Below the pieces are notes generated by a model that searched no databases, was not told where the DNA came from, and saw only the letters and a program-made list of their open reading frames with translations. A program made the position numbers and the translations under genes. A DNA stretch of 64,000 bases from positions 3,635,952 through 3,699,951 of the forward strand of contig NZ_MSCN01000001.1 of NCBI RefSeq assembly GCF_002954685.1. Direction: 5' to 3'. Each line of letters opens with the position of its first letter. Within the stretch, counting starts at the first letter, position 1. Origin of the DNA: Polaribacter porphyrae. GTDB taxonomy: Bacteria; Bacteroidota; Bacteroidia; Flavobacteriales; Flavobacteriaceae. Positions 29,248-37,859 of the stretch are shown here, one piece after another.

Positions 29248-30132
29248 TTATCTATTAACTAATTTCCAAGACCTTACCCAGTTATAAGTAGTGGTTCTAT
29301 CTTCTTTAGAACCTGTCATTCCTCCATCTTCAGGAACAGGATTCCAGTTATAGGTTTCTACCACCAATCTTAAATGCATATCAATATCAAAATCTGCTGG
29401 AGGTTTTACTTTAGATTGAAATTTACCATCTAAAAAGAATAAAATTTCGTCTTTAGATTTCCACCAAACTCCATAAACGTGAAAATCGTCATATACTTTT
29501 CCACCTAAATCTGCACGTGCTTTTTCTGATGCCTTTACATAATCACAACCTTCAGGAATATTTCTACTATGGGTATTTGAGTTCATAGCTTGGTCAAAAT
29601 ATTTCATCCACTCTGCCTTATTTGTAATCTCGCCAACGCATTCTGTAATATCTAATTCTGTAACTCTTTTATCACAACCATTTGCTTTGCTTCTGTCATT
29701 TATCAACCAAAAAGTTGAAGACATAAATGTTTTATTCGCTTTCATTTCACATTCATAATAACCGTATTTCATCGATTTTCTAGAACCAACAAAACCACCT
29801 CCGTGTGTAAATGTTTGATTATTTTTAATGATAGGTTTTGGCAATAGTGTAGTTGTTATTTGTAAACTACCATCTTTAACCTTGATATTATCAGCTACAA
29901 ATAAACCTGGTGCTCTACCAATCCAACCTTGACCATATATTTGCCATTTTCTTTCATTTACTTTTTTGCCATCGAATTCATCAGACATTTTTTTTACCAA
30001 TTTCCATTTTTTGTCAGCTGGTTTTGGGTCTTCTCCGTCTTTAAAAGTTGGTGATTTTTGTGCAAAAAATGTTGTTGTAATTAAGAATACTATAATTAAT
30101 AAACAGTTGCTTTTTTTTGATATTAAATTCAT
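29248..30132 (-). CDS. Secreted GH16 enzyme
   Basis: The 294-residue protein has a signal peptide ending at about residue 25 (FFAQ) and one GH16 domain. The catalytic strand is ELDITE with Glu159 and Glu164. No sorting tail or lipobox is seen, so it is a plain periplasmic or secreted enzyme. The start is the ATG giving 'MNLISKKSN', which begins the best signal peptide; GTG and ATG codons upstream would overlap the previous gene's stop. Its sequence is close to the GH16 domain at 25484, including the 'KPPADFDIDMHLRLVVETYNW' strand region (in part). Confidence 0.85.
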   Translation of the reverse strand: MNLISKKSNCLLIIVFLITTTFFAQKSPTFKDGEDPKPADKKWKLVKKMSDEFDGKKVNERKWQIYGQGWIGRAPGLFVADNIKVKDGSLQITTTLLPKPIIKNNQTFTHGGGFVGSRKSMKYGYYECEMKANKTFMSSTFWLINDRSKANGCDKRVTELDITECVGEITNKAEWMKYFDQAMNSNTHSRNIPEGCDYVKASEKARADLGGKVYDDFHVYGVWWKSKDEILFFLDGKFQSKVKPPADFDIDMHLRLVVETYNWNPVPEDGGMTGSKEDRTTTYNWVRSWKLVNR

Positions 30133-30155
30133 TTTTGGTGGCATTAATTTTATCA

Positions 30156-32030
30156 CTATTTAATCATCAGTTTTTTAACAATACTTTTTCCATTATTTAT
30201 AAAAGTTATAAAGTACAATCCTTTATTTTTTAAAGAGCTGATGTCTAAATCTAAATTATTGTTTTCAAATTTGGAATTCATTATATTTTGTCCTAATAAA
30301 TTATGAACAGAAACAGTTGTAATTCCTTCTAAAAATTCAGTTTTAATATGCACCAAACCACTTGCAGGATTTGGGAATAATTCAATGTTAACATTATTTT
30401 TGATAAAACTCGCAGATGAAAGTACCAATTGAGAACTAGTAACTTTATCAATTATTTGAGCGTCAGTTCCACCATTTGGTCTAATATCTGCAACCACTTT
30501 ATAAGTATCATTTGCTAATGCATTTGTTAGAGAAAATGTGATTTCGTTATTACCAAAACCTTCCAAACCATTTACAGTTTTTTTATAAACTTCATTGTTT
30601 GCAGCATCGTGCACGTAAAAATTAATTTCTCTGTTTACATTCGCTTTGTAATTGTAAGAAACGGTTAAAGAAGTGTTTCCGTTTGTTACAGTTGGTGTTG
30701 TATTAAAATCGATATCTTCAGTAAAAATTGGTGCTTTTGTAACAATTGTATTTTTTTCTATGACTTCAAAATTATCTCCAAAAGCTTCATTTGCATCAGA
30801 TTGTGTATAAAAATAGAATTTAATTTTAGTTTCTGTTCCTGTAGTAAATTCTAAATCGGCTTGTTCGTAAGTTGTATTTGTTAAATGTTTAGATGCTAAA
30901 ATAGCACCACCTATAATATTTTCTTTTGCTCCTAAAATTACATTTCCGCTTACAACTTTAGCAAAACATTTAAGATTATAAGTTGTATTTGGTTTTAAAA
31001 TTACTGCATATTCGTGTGCACCATTTCCTTTAATATGTGCAGCATAAATACCTTCATAAACATCAGTTGAAGTAACATTTCTTATAGTGCCTCCCCAACC
31101 TGTCCAGTTTGTTAAATCGCCATTTTCGAAATCATTATTTTCTAGAGGAATGCTACCCTCTGCACCAAAAATTGGAGTTAGTCTGTAACTTCTAACCCAA
31201 TCATAATAAACAGTATTTATAGCGTCGTTATTTAATTCTGTATCTGTAGGGTATGGTGTTAACCAATTATAAGTTTCTGATACCATTGCTATGAACATTG
31301 GTCTATCAAAAGGATTTGCATCTATGGTTGTATTAAAAGAAACGGTTTCTCCTAATCTACCATCAGAATAAAAAGTAGCCGATTTTGTGTTTTTCCAATA
31401 CATCCCATAGGTATGATAATCTTCCCAAACTTCACTACTTAACTCATTAGATTCTGTACCATTTGAATAAAAAGTTTCATCAGATTCTCCACAAGGAATA
31501 TATCTAAAATGTGTGTTGGATTTCTGTTTTGTTCTAAAAGATGAAGATTGATTTCTTGTATCTCCAACAGCTTCAACAATATCTAGTTCTTGACTATAAG
31601 AATCTGATGTGCAATTTGAGGTGTAATAATTTTGTTTGCTATTTGACAACCAAAATGTTGAAGACATTGCAATTTTAGAGGATTTCATTTTTGCTTCATA
31701 ATACCCAAAATGAGCATTTTCATCTACAGATGTAACTGCGCCACCAAACATTGTATAATTACCTTGAGGCGAATCTAATTTTCCACTTTTTAATTGCATT
31801 GTTCCATCTTTTACACTTACTGCAGAAGATTCAAATCTTGCAGGTGGACGACCTTGCCAACCTGTTAAAAAAGTATTTCTCCATTTAGAAGTATTTAAAG
31901 ATGTTCCATTAAATTCATCAGAATATTTATCATATAAAACCCATCTAAAACCTTTTGCTGGTTTTGGAGGTTGAGAATTTATTTTAATAGAAATAGTTAT
32001 AAATAGTAATAAGAAAAAGAATTTCTTCAT
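30156..32030 (-). CDS. GH16 with carbohydrate-binding and type IX sorting domains
   Basis: The 624-residue protein has a signal peptide (1-19), a GH16 domain (about 22-280; ELDIVE with Glu148 and Glu153), a CBM-like beta-sandwich (about 290-415, 'NNDFENGDLTNWTGWGG'), another beta domain (about 420-535) related to the repeats in the 32338 product, and a Por sorting tail (about 545-624, 'LFPNPASGLVHI'). It should be displayed at the cell surface, where it can make the first cuts in agar or porphyran. It is the first gene of its operon, divergent from 32338. Confidence 0.88.
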   Translation of the reverse strand: MKKFFFLLLFITISIKINSQPPKPAKGFRWVLYDKYSDEFNGTSLNTSKWRNTFLTGWQGRPPARFESSAVSVKDGTMQLKSGKLDSPQGNYTMFGGAVTSVDENAHFGYYEAKMKSSKIAMSSTFWLSNSKQNYYTSNCTSDSYSQELDIVEAVGDTRNQSSSFRTKQKSNTHFRYIPCGESDETFYSNGTESNELSSEVWEDYHTYGMYWKNTKSATFYSDGRLGETVSFNTTIDANPFDRPMFIAMVSETYNWLTPYPTDTELNNDAINTVYYDWVRSYRLTPIFGAEGSIPLENNDFENGDLTNWTGWGGTIRNVTSTDVYEGIYAAHIKGNGAHEYAVILKPNTTYNLKCFAKVVSGNVILGAKENIIGGAILASKHLTNTTYEQADLEFTTGTETKIKFYFYTQSDANEAFGDNFEVIEKNTIVTKAPIFTEDIDFNTTPTVTNGNTSLTVSYNYKANVNREINFYVHDAANNEVYKKTVNGLEGFGNNEITFSLTNALANDTYKVVADIRPNGGTDAQIIDKVTSSQLVLSSASFIKNNVNIELFPNPASGLVHIKTEFLEGITTVSVHNLLGQNIMNSKFENNNLDLDISSLKNKGLYFITFINNGKSIVKKLMIK

Positions 32031-32188
32031 AACAGAAAGTGTAAATAATTTTGATTGTTTATCTCAATCAAAATTAGAAAGCAATAATTATAACTAGGGA
32101 TAAAAACAGTTTTTTTAAGACTATATATGTCTTTAATATTTATTCTGTTAATTTTTTTTTGAATTGACTTAATATAATATCAAATAAA

Positions 32189-32249
32189 CATTTGTTGCTC
32201 TATTAAATACATCTGTTATTCTTACTAATCCATTTATCAACTACTTTTA
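32189..32249 (+). promoter_or_regulatory. Tandem half-site promoter, site 7
   Basis: Half-sites CATTTGTT (32189-32196) and CATCTGTT (32210-32217) are 21 bp apart; box TACTTTTA (32242-32249) follows at 32 bp. It lies in the 307-bp divergent gap 32031-32337, which holds no gene. The start at 32338 is 89 bp further on, so the leader is unusually long. Confidence 0.65.
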
Positions 32250-32337
32250 AATTCTAGTAATTTTTCATTTTAAAGCTGAAAATTCAGCAGAAAATATTTG
32301 GTTAAACAGATTTATTTTAAATAAAAAAACTATAAAA

Positions 32338-33300
32338 ATGAACAAAAAAACAAATACTTTAAAGGGGATTTTTTTCCTGTTTTTATGTTGTTTCTCATTA
32401 AATAACAATGCACAAAATAAGGTGTTGTTTGTAAAAGATGTGCCAGTAAAAATGAAAAGTCAAAGTACCTATTCATTTTTTATTGGATACGAAGTTGAAG
32501 AAGATTCAGATTTAGCAATGGATATTTCTGGAGGGTCAAATAAATTTTGGGCAGGAAAAACAGTTCCAGTAGCAAAGGGAAAAGGCGTTTTTCAATTTAC
32601 TATTTCAACCAACAAAACACCAAGCCCAGGAAAAGGATATAGAGTTTTAGTATCAGTTAGAGAAAGAGGAGGTGATTGGAAAACCGAAAAAGCCAGTTCT
32701 ATCATCAGAAATGTAGAAATTACAAGTAAAGATAAAGTTGTAACAGATGATGCTACTTTTTCTTTAGCAACTCCAACCTCATTAACAAGCCGCGAAAAAT
32801 TTGAGTTCGAAATTAATTACAAAGCAAGCGAACCAAGATTGTTACAAGTTGCACTTTGGAATGGTGGACAATGGATTGGAGCAAGTAAAAATAAAACTAT
32901 ACAAACAGGAGAAGGAACTGTAAAAGTAACCATTTCTACAGGTGCTCCTGCAGTAGGAAATACGTATAGATATGTATTGTATTATGGTTCTGGAGCAGGT
33001 TTTCCAAACACAAATATTGTAAGTAAAGAACTTTCTGGAATACAAATAACAAAAGCCGTTAAGACTTTAACTTTAGATGATTTAAAAGAGAAGAGTGTTA
33101 CGATTGCTATCAACAAAAATTCATCAGAATTAACTTTACCCATACAATCTTCTTTTGAGTTTATTAGAATAATAACCACTAGAGGACAAATTATAAAGGA
33201 AAGTAAAAACACGAATACAATTTTAATAAATGATTTACCAAAAGGCAGTTACTATGCAATTACAAATACAGACGATTTTTACAAATTTTCTAAATTTTAA
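32338..33300 (+). CDS. Secreted two-repeat beta-sandwich protein, unknown function
   Basis: The 320-residue protein has a signal peptide (ending near residue 29, NNNAQ), two tandem beta-rich repeats (about 30-135 and 142-245, sharing an aromatic/Gly-rich 'GGxxW.G' region and a closing 'xxIxI' strand), and a short C-terminal tail resembling a reduced Por sorting signal ('PKGSYYAITN'). No catalytic motif is seen. The repeats resemble the domain that follows the CBM in the GH16 at 30156, which suggests a galactan-binding role. It is directly followed by GH86, one base after its stop. Confidence 0.7.
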   Translation: MNKKTNTLKGIFFLFLCCFSLNNNAQNKVLFVKDVPVKMKSQSTYSFFIGYEVEEDSDLAMDISGGSNKFWAGKTVPVAKGKGVFQFTISTNKTPSPGKGYRVLVSVRERGGDWKTEKASSIIRNVEITSKDKVVTDDATFSLATPTSLTSREKFEFEINYKASEPRLLQVALWNGGQWIGASKNKTIQTGEGTVKVTISTGAPAVGNTYRYVLYYGSGAGFPNTNIVSKELSGIQITKAVKTLTLDDLKEKSVTIAINKNSSELTLPIQSSFEFIRIITTRGQIIKESKNTNTILINDLPKGSYYAITNTDDFYKFSKF

Positions 33301-33301
33301 A

Positions 33302-35122
33302 ATGATGAGTAAAAATTATATAATTGTATTTATCTTTTTGATAACAGTCCCTTTTTTTTCGCAAGAAAATGAAGTCAAAATAGATTTTACAACACAAAAG
33401 TTTATTGGTAATGAAAGCGAATTAAACAGAGCAAAATATTTTGCAATTCACGATTCTTACACAAGTTGGGATTTAGCTTCTGATGGAGAGTATTTATTCA
33501 AGAATTTAGGTATAGAATATGGACGAACTTTTGGAGGTCCAGCTCCTTTTAGAAAATCAAAAACAGAATTACAATCGATTTCTGAAGCAGAAGGAAGATC
33601 AAAATGGAGCAATGCAAATATTAAAAAAAGCCCACTTTTTAAAGAATTTGGTACTGCAGATTTTGTAATTACTGACCATCCAAGAGATGCTTTTCAGTAC
33701 AGTTATAAAGATTACGATAAAATTGCAGCGTATAATGTCGCTTTCTTAAAGAACGCTTATCCTATTACTCCAAAATATTATGAGGTAATGAACGAGCCTT
33801 TTGTACACGCAAAAGACTATGTGAAAACTTGGGCAGAAACACCTGCTGTAATAGTAGAAATGTCTAAAGTATTTAAAGCAGTTGCAGACAAAGTGCATCA
33901 AGAAATTCCAGGAATGCAAGTTGGTGGTTATGCATCTGCTTATCCAGAAGTAGAAAAAGATAATTTTGATTATTGGAATACTCGTATGAAAACATTTATG
34001 GATGTTGCAGGAGAAAGTATGCAATTTTTTGCAACACATATTTACGATGGTAGAAATGTTCAAGGAGATTTTACCTTACGTTCTGGAAGTAATTCTGAAG
34101 CCATTTTAGATTTAATAGAAGCATACAGTTATAAAAAATGGAAGGTTGTAAAACCACATTTAATATCAGAATATGGCTTTACAGCCCAAGGTTTGGTGGG
34201 TAAACCTTATTCGCCAAAATTGAATGGAACTTGTTTAATAGCTTACAATAAAATATTAATGCAATTGTTAGACAAACCAGATCGTTTGGTAAAAGCAATT
34301 CCATTTATTACTGCAAAAGCCACTTGGTTTTATAATGATAAAAATCCAGACGGTTATCCTTATCCTTGGGTAATTAAAAAGAAAGAAAAAGACGGTTCTT
34401 ACAGTTTCACACATCTTAAAAAATTCTATGAATTATGGAAAGGGATTTCTGGAAAAAGAACTGAAGTTGCCTCTAATAACCCAGATATACAAATACATTC
34501 TTTTATTAAAAAAGGGAAGAGTTTTGTAGCCATTAACAACTTGACAGATGAGAAAAAAGAAGTAAAAGTCTCGTTTTTAAATAATAGTGATAAATATATC
34601 AAAAATATCACTTTAAGAAGATTATATACAACAACTACTGGATTGCCACGATTGGTTTTTTATACAAATATTAAAAGCCTAAATACTGTTAATTTAAAAC
34701 CTGGAGAGACAATTATAGCAGAATGTGACATTACAGATTTTGATTTTAAAAATTCAATAAAAGAACAAAATTTTTATACAGAAACTTATTTACAATCTAT
34801 TCAAAAAAATAAGACTTTATCATTCACTTTTAACGAATTGCCGGCAGTTACAAATGGAAGAACTTCTTTAAAAATGGGAATTGGTAGAAATCACGATTTA
34901 AGTAAAAAACCAAAAATAACTGTAAATGGAAACTCAATTGAAGTACCTAATAATTGGGCAGGTTATGATCAAGCAAGCAGGAAATTATTTTTTGGAGTGA
35001 TAGGAATCCCTTTTGATGTAAAATATTTAAAAACAGGAGAAAACATAGTAAATATTGCGTTTCCAGATGATGGAGGACATTTAAGTTCTTTAATTTTAAA
35101 TGTAGAAAATAAGAAAAATTAA
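33302..35122 (+). CDS. GH86 beta-agarase/porphyranase
   Basis: The 606-residue protein has a signal peptide (about 1-20, ending FFSQ), a TIM barrel and C-terminal beta domains, as in GH86. Key residues are acid/base Glu165 ('EVMNEPF') and nucleophile Glu290 ('LISEYGF'). GH86 members cleave agarose or, in several marine and gut Bacteroidota, porphyran. The start is the ATG one base after the preceding stop (a second ATG follows at 33305); a longer frame overlapping the previous gene is not credible because it adds residues before the signal peptide. Confidence 0.87.
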   Translation: MMSKNYIIVFIFLITVPFFSQENEVKIDFTTQKFIGNESELNRAKYFAIHDSYTSWDLASDGEYLFKNLGIEYGRTFGGPAPFRKSKTELQSISEAEGRSKWSNANIKKSPLFKEFGTADFVITDHPRDAFQYSYKDYDKIAAYNVAFLKNAYPITPKYYEVMNEPFVHAKDYVKTWAETPAVIVEMSKVFKAVADKVHQEIPGMQVGGYASAYPEVEKDNFDYWNTRMKTFMDVAGESMQFFATHIYDGRNVQGDFTLRSGSNSEAILDLIEAYSYKKWKVVKPHLISEYGFTAQGLVGKPYSPKLNGTCLIAYNKILMQLLDKPDRLVKAIPFITAKATWFYNDKNPDGYPYPWVIKKKEKDGSYSFTHLKKFYELWKGISGKRTEVASNNPDIQIHSFIKKGKSFVAINNLTDEKKEVKVSFLNNSDKYIKNITLRRLYTTTTGLPRLVFYTNIKSLNTVNLKPGETIIAECDITDFDFKNSIKEQNFYTETYLQSIQKNKTLSFTFNELPAVTNGRTSLKMGIGRNHDLSKKPKITVNGNSIEVPNNWAGYDQASRKLFFGVIGIPFDVKYLKTGENIVNIAFPDDGGHLSSLILNVENKKN

Positions 35123-35123
35123 T

Positions 35124-35184
35124 CATCTGTTCTACAAAATAAAACATAAGTGAATTAAATGTTTCGCCAAAAAAACATTCTTTG
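35124..35184 (+). promoter_or_regulatory. Tandem half-site promoter, site 8
   Basis: Half-sites CATCTGTT (35124-35131) and CATAAGTG (35145-35152) are 21 bp apart; ATTCTTTG (35177-35184) follows at 32 bp and keeps the TTTG part of the -7 box. It begins 2 bases after the GH86 stop and precedes GH29. Confidence 0.55.
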
Positions 35185-35217
35185 TAGTGTATTAAACTAA
35201 CTGAAAAACGATTACGA

Positions 35218-36738
35218 ATGAATTCTAAAATTCTCATCCTTATTTTAACTTTAAGTATTGGTTTTACTTCTTGTAAAACTGAAAAAAAAGGAATAGCTCA
35301 AAATATTGAAACGAAAAAAGTATTTGAACCAAACTGGGAATCAATCAAAGCAAATTATAAAGATCCAGAATGGTTCAATCAAAAGAAATTTGGAATTTTT
35401 ATTCACTGGGGAGCTTATTCAGTACCAGCTTATGGGTCTGAATGGTATCCAAGAAATATGTATATGGATTCAACTCAATTTACGGCGGAATTAAAATTAC
35501 AAAGAAATGGACCTTCAAAAGAACACCAACATCACTTAAAAAATTGGGGAAAACACAAAGACTTTGGTTATAAAGATTTTATACCATTGTTTAAAGGAGA
35601 AAATTTTAATGCAGCAGAATGGATAGATTTATTTAAAAAAGCAGGTGCAAAATATGTAGTTCCTGTTGCAGACCATCATGATGGTTTTGCCATGTACAAA
35701 TCTAATACAACTCGTTGGAACGCTGTAAATATGGGACCTAAAAAAGATATTTTAGGAGAATTGATGAAAGAAGGTCGTAAAAAAGGAATGATTATGGGCG
35801 CTTCTTCTCATTATGCTTTCAATTGGTCTTTTTTCAATAAAAAAGATCATTTTGATACTACTAATCCTGCTTATGCAGATTTATATTCGAAGAAAGGAAA
35901 AAACTTAAATGAGCCAGTTTCAGCAGAGTTTAAAGAATTATGGTGGGCAAGAACAAAAGATTTAATCGATAATTATCAACCAGACATTTTATGGTTCGAT
36001 TTTATGTTAGACACTCCAGAATGGAGAGAATATCGTCCAAAATTAGCAGCATACTACTACAATAAAGGTATTGAATGGGGAAAAGAAGTGGTTTTACAAG
36101 ACAAAAATTTCTACGAACAAGCATTTCCAGAAGGTACAGTTATTTACGATTTAGAAAGAGGTAAATTGCCAGGAATTAGAAAATTACCTTGGCAAACAGA
36201 TACCTCTATTGGTAAAAATTCTTGGTCTCATGTTACAAACTGGAAATCTAGAACAGCCAATTCTTTAATTGATGATTTAATAGATATTGTTTCTAAAAAC
36301 GGAAACTTATTATTAAATGTTGGTCCAAAAGCAGATGGAACAATTCCAGAAGACCAACAAAAAATATTATTAGAAATTGGAGAATGGCTAGATATGAATG
36401 GTGCAGCAATTTACGATACCAAATATTGGAGAACTTTTGGTGAAGGACCAACAGAAGTAGGTACAGGACACCATTCAGAAGGGGGGAATAAAGATTTTAC
36501 GGGTCAAGATATCAGATTTACGCAAAAAGAAGGAAAAGTTTATGCAATTATGATGGAATGGCCAGAAAATAAAAGTGTACTGATAAAATCGATAACCCCT
36601 GAAGATAAAATATCAAAAGTAAAAATGTTAGGTAGCAATGCTAACTTAAAATGGTCACAAAGTGATAAAGGTTTATTGGTAAGAATGCCAAAAGAAAAAC
36701 CAGGAAATCACGCTTTTGTACTAGAACTAACTTTATAA
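35218..36738 (+). CDS. GH29 alpha-L-fucosidase/alpha-L-galactosidase, lipoprotein
   Basis: The 506-residue protein has a lipobox (FTSC, Cys19) and GH29 landmarks: 'FGIFIHWGAYSVPAYGSEWY' (start of the barrel), 'ADHHDGFAMY', and 'ILWFDF' with nucleophile Asp261. The 'NLLLNVGPKADGTIPE' strand is also typical. L-fucose and L-galactose differ only at C6, and GH29 enzymes in porphyran loci can take L-galactose. The downstream genes, which suit L-galactose rather than L-fucose, point to alpha-L-galactosidase activity after desulfation. The family is firm; the sugar is inferred. Confidence 0.9.
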   Translation: MNSKILILILTLSIGFTSCKTEKKGIAQNIETKKVFEPNWESIKANYKDPEWFNQKKFGIFIHWGAYSVPAYGSEWYPRNMYMDSTQFTAELKLQRNGPSKEHQHHLKNWGKHKDFGYKDFIPLFKGENFNAAEWIDLFKKAGAKYVVPVADHHDGFAMYKSNTTRWNAVNMGPKKDILGELMKEGRKKGMIMGASSHYAFNWSFFNKKDHFDTTNPAYADLYSKKGKNLNEPVSAEFKELWWARTKDLIDNYQPDILWFDFMLDTPEWREYRPKLAAYYYNKGIEWGKEVVLQDKNFYEQAFPEGTVIYDLERGKLPGIRKLPWQTDTSIGKNSWSHVTNWKSRTANSLIDDLIDIVSKNGNLLLNVGPKADGTIPEDQQKILLEIGEWLDMNGAAIYDTKYWRTFGEGPTEVGTGHHSEGGNKDFTGQDIRFTQKEGKVYAIMMEWPENKSVLIKSITPEDKISKVKMLGSNANLKWSQSDKGLLVRMPKEKPGNHAFVLELTL

Positions 36739-36763
36739 TTTTTTGAATTTTGTTAAGAAGAGA

Positions 36764-36797
36764 AAAGAGTATATCAACCAAAAGATATGCTCTTTTT
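36764..36797 (+). terminator. Terminator-like hairpin between GH29 and lgoD
   Basis: AAAGAGTATATC (36764-36775) pairs with GATATGCTCTTT (36784-36795) apart from one G-T pair and is followed by T. It may end or attenuate transcription before the sugar-acid genes. Confidence 0.65.
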
Positions 36798-36839
36798 AAA
36801 CTTAATTTAAATTTTTACTTCATAAAAAATCAACTAAAA

Positions 36840-37850
36840 ATGAAATACATCGTTTGTGAAAAACCCGGAGAATTTCTTTTAAAAGAAAAGGAAGCACCAA
36901 AAAGAAAAGAAGGAGAAGCTTTGTTACAAATTAATAAAGTAGGTATTTGTGGAACAGATTTACACGCTTATTCAGGAAATCAAGCATTTTTTACCTATCC
37001 AAGAATTTTAGGACACGAATTAGCATCAGAAGTTTTAGAAATTGATGAAAATGAACAAGGAATAAAAGCAGGAGATAAAGTAGTTGTAATGCCTTATGTA
37101 AGTTGTGGAAAATGCATTGCTTGTAGAAATGGTAAAACAAATTGCTGTACAAATATTACAGTTTTAGGAGTTCATGGAGATGGAGGAATGCAAGAACAAA
37201 TTACAGTACCAGCAAAAATTTTATTAAAAGCAAACCATCTTTCAGATAATGAAATGGCTATTGTAGAGCCTTTGGCAATTGGTGCGCATGCAGTAAGAAG
37301 AGCTGCCATAAAAAAAGGAGAAATTGTAGCGGTTGTTGGAGCTGGTCCTATAGGAATTGGCATTATGAAATTAGCGCAAATTGCAGGCGCAAAAGTAATT
37401 GCAATTGATATGAATGAAGAGCGTTTAAAATATGCTAAAGAAAAAATTGGAGTTGATTATATAGTAAAAGCAGGAGATACTGCTGTTGAAGAAATATCAA
37501 AAATTACCAATGGAGATTTATGTACAGCCGTTTTTGATGCGTCAGGAAATAAATATGCATTAGAAGCTTGTCCAGATTATATGTCTCATGGAGGTCGTTT
37601 TGTATTGGTAGGATTATCAAAAGGAGAATTGACATATACACACCCCAAAATACACGCTAAAGAAATGACTTTGATGTGCAGTAGAAACGCAACTACAGAA
37701 GATTTTCAGCACGTTATTAATGTGTTAGACCAATTTCCTACAGAATCATTTATTACACATTCTGTAGATTATACAGAAATGATTTCAAATTTCGATAGTT
37801 GGTTAAATCCAAAAACTGGTGTTATAAAAGCCACTGTAAGTTTTAATTAG
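36840..37850 (+). CDS. lgoD: L-galactonate 5-dehydrogenase (LgoD-like MDR)
   Basis: The 336-residue zinc MDR has catalytic 'GICGTDLHAY' and 'GHE', a full structural-zinc cluster (CGKCIACRNGKTNC) and 'GAGPIG'. It matches my recall of Escherichia coli LgoD (YjjN) in diagnostic stretches: 'GNQ.FF.YPR.LGHE', 'GVH.DGG', 'AHAVRRAAI' and 'SRNAT.EDF'. LgoD oxidises L-galactonate to D-tagaturonate. The next two genes are UxaA- and UxaB-like, exactly the steps that follow. The start is the ATG giving 'MKYIVCEKPG'; an upstream TTG runs through the terminator hairpin. Confidence 0.82.
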   Translation: MKYIVCEKPGEFLLKEKEAPKRKEGEALLQINKVGICGTDLHAYSGNQAFFTYPRILGHELASEVLEIDENEQGIKAGDKVVVMPYVSCGKCIACRNGKTNCCTNITVLGVHGDGGMQEQITVPAKILLKANHLSDNEMAIVEPLAIGAHAVRRAAIKKGEIVAVVGAGPIGIGIMKLAQIAGAKVIAIDMNEERLKYAKEKIGVDYIVKAGDTAVEEISKITNGDLCTAVFDASGNKYALEACPDYMSHGGRFVLVGLSKGELTYTHPKIHAKEMTLMCSRNATTEDFQHVINVLDQFPTESFITHSVDYTEMISNFDSWLNPKTGVIKATVSFN

Positions 37851-37859
37851 AGGAAAATT

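Noticed and set aside
32069..32129. A possible ninth regulon promoter for the minus-strand GH16-GH2 operon starting at 32030.
   Set aside because: The box TAATTTTG (32076-32069) and a CAT at 32129 lie at the right distances, but the second half-site position reads TGTTTTTA and the first lacks GTT. Too weak to list with the others.
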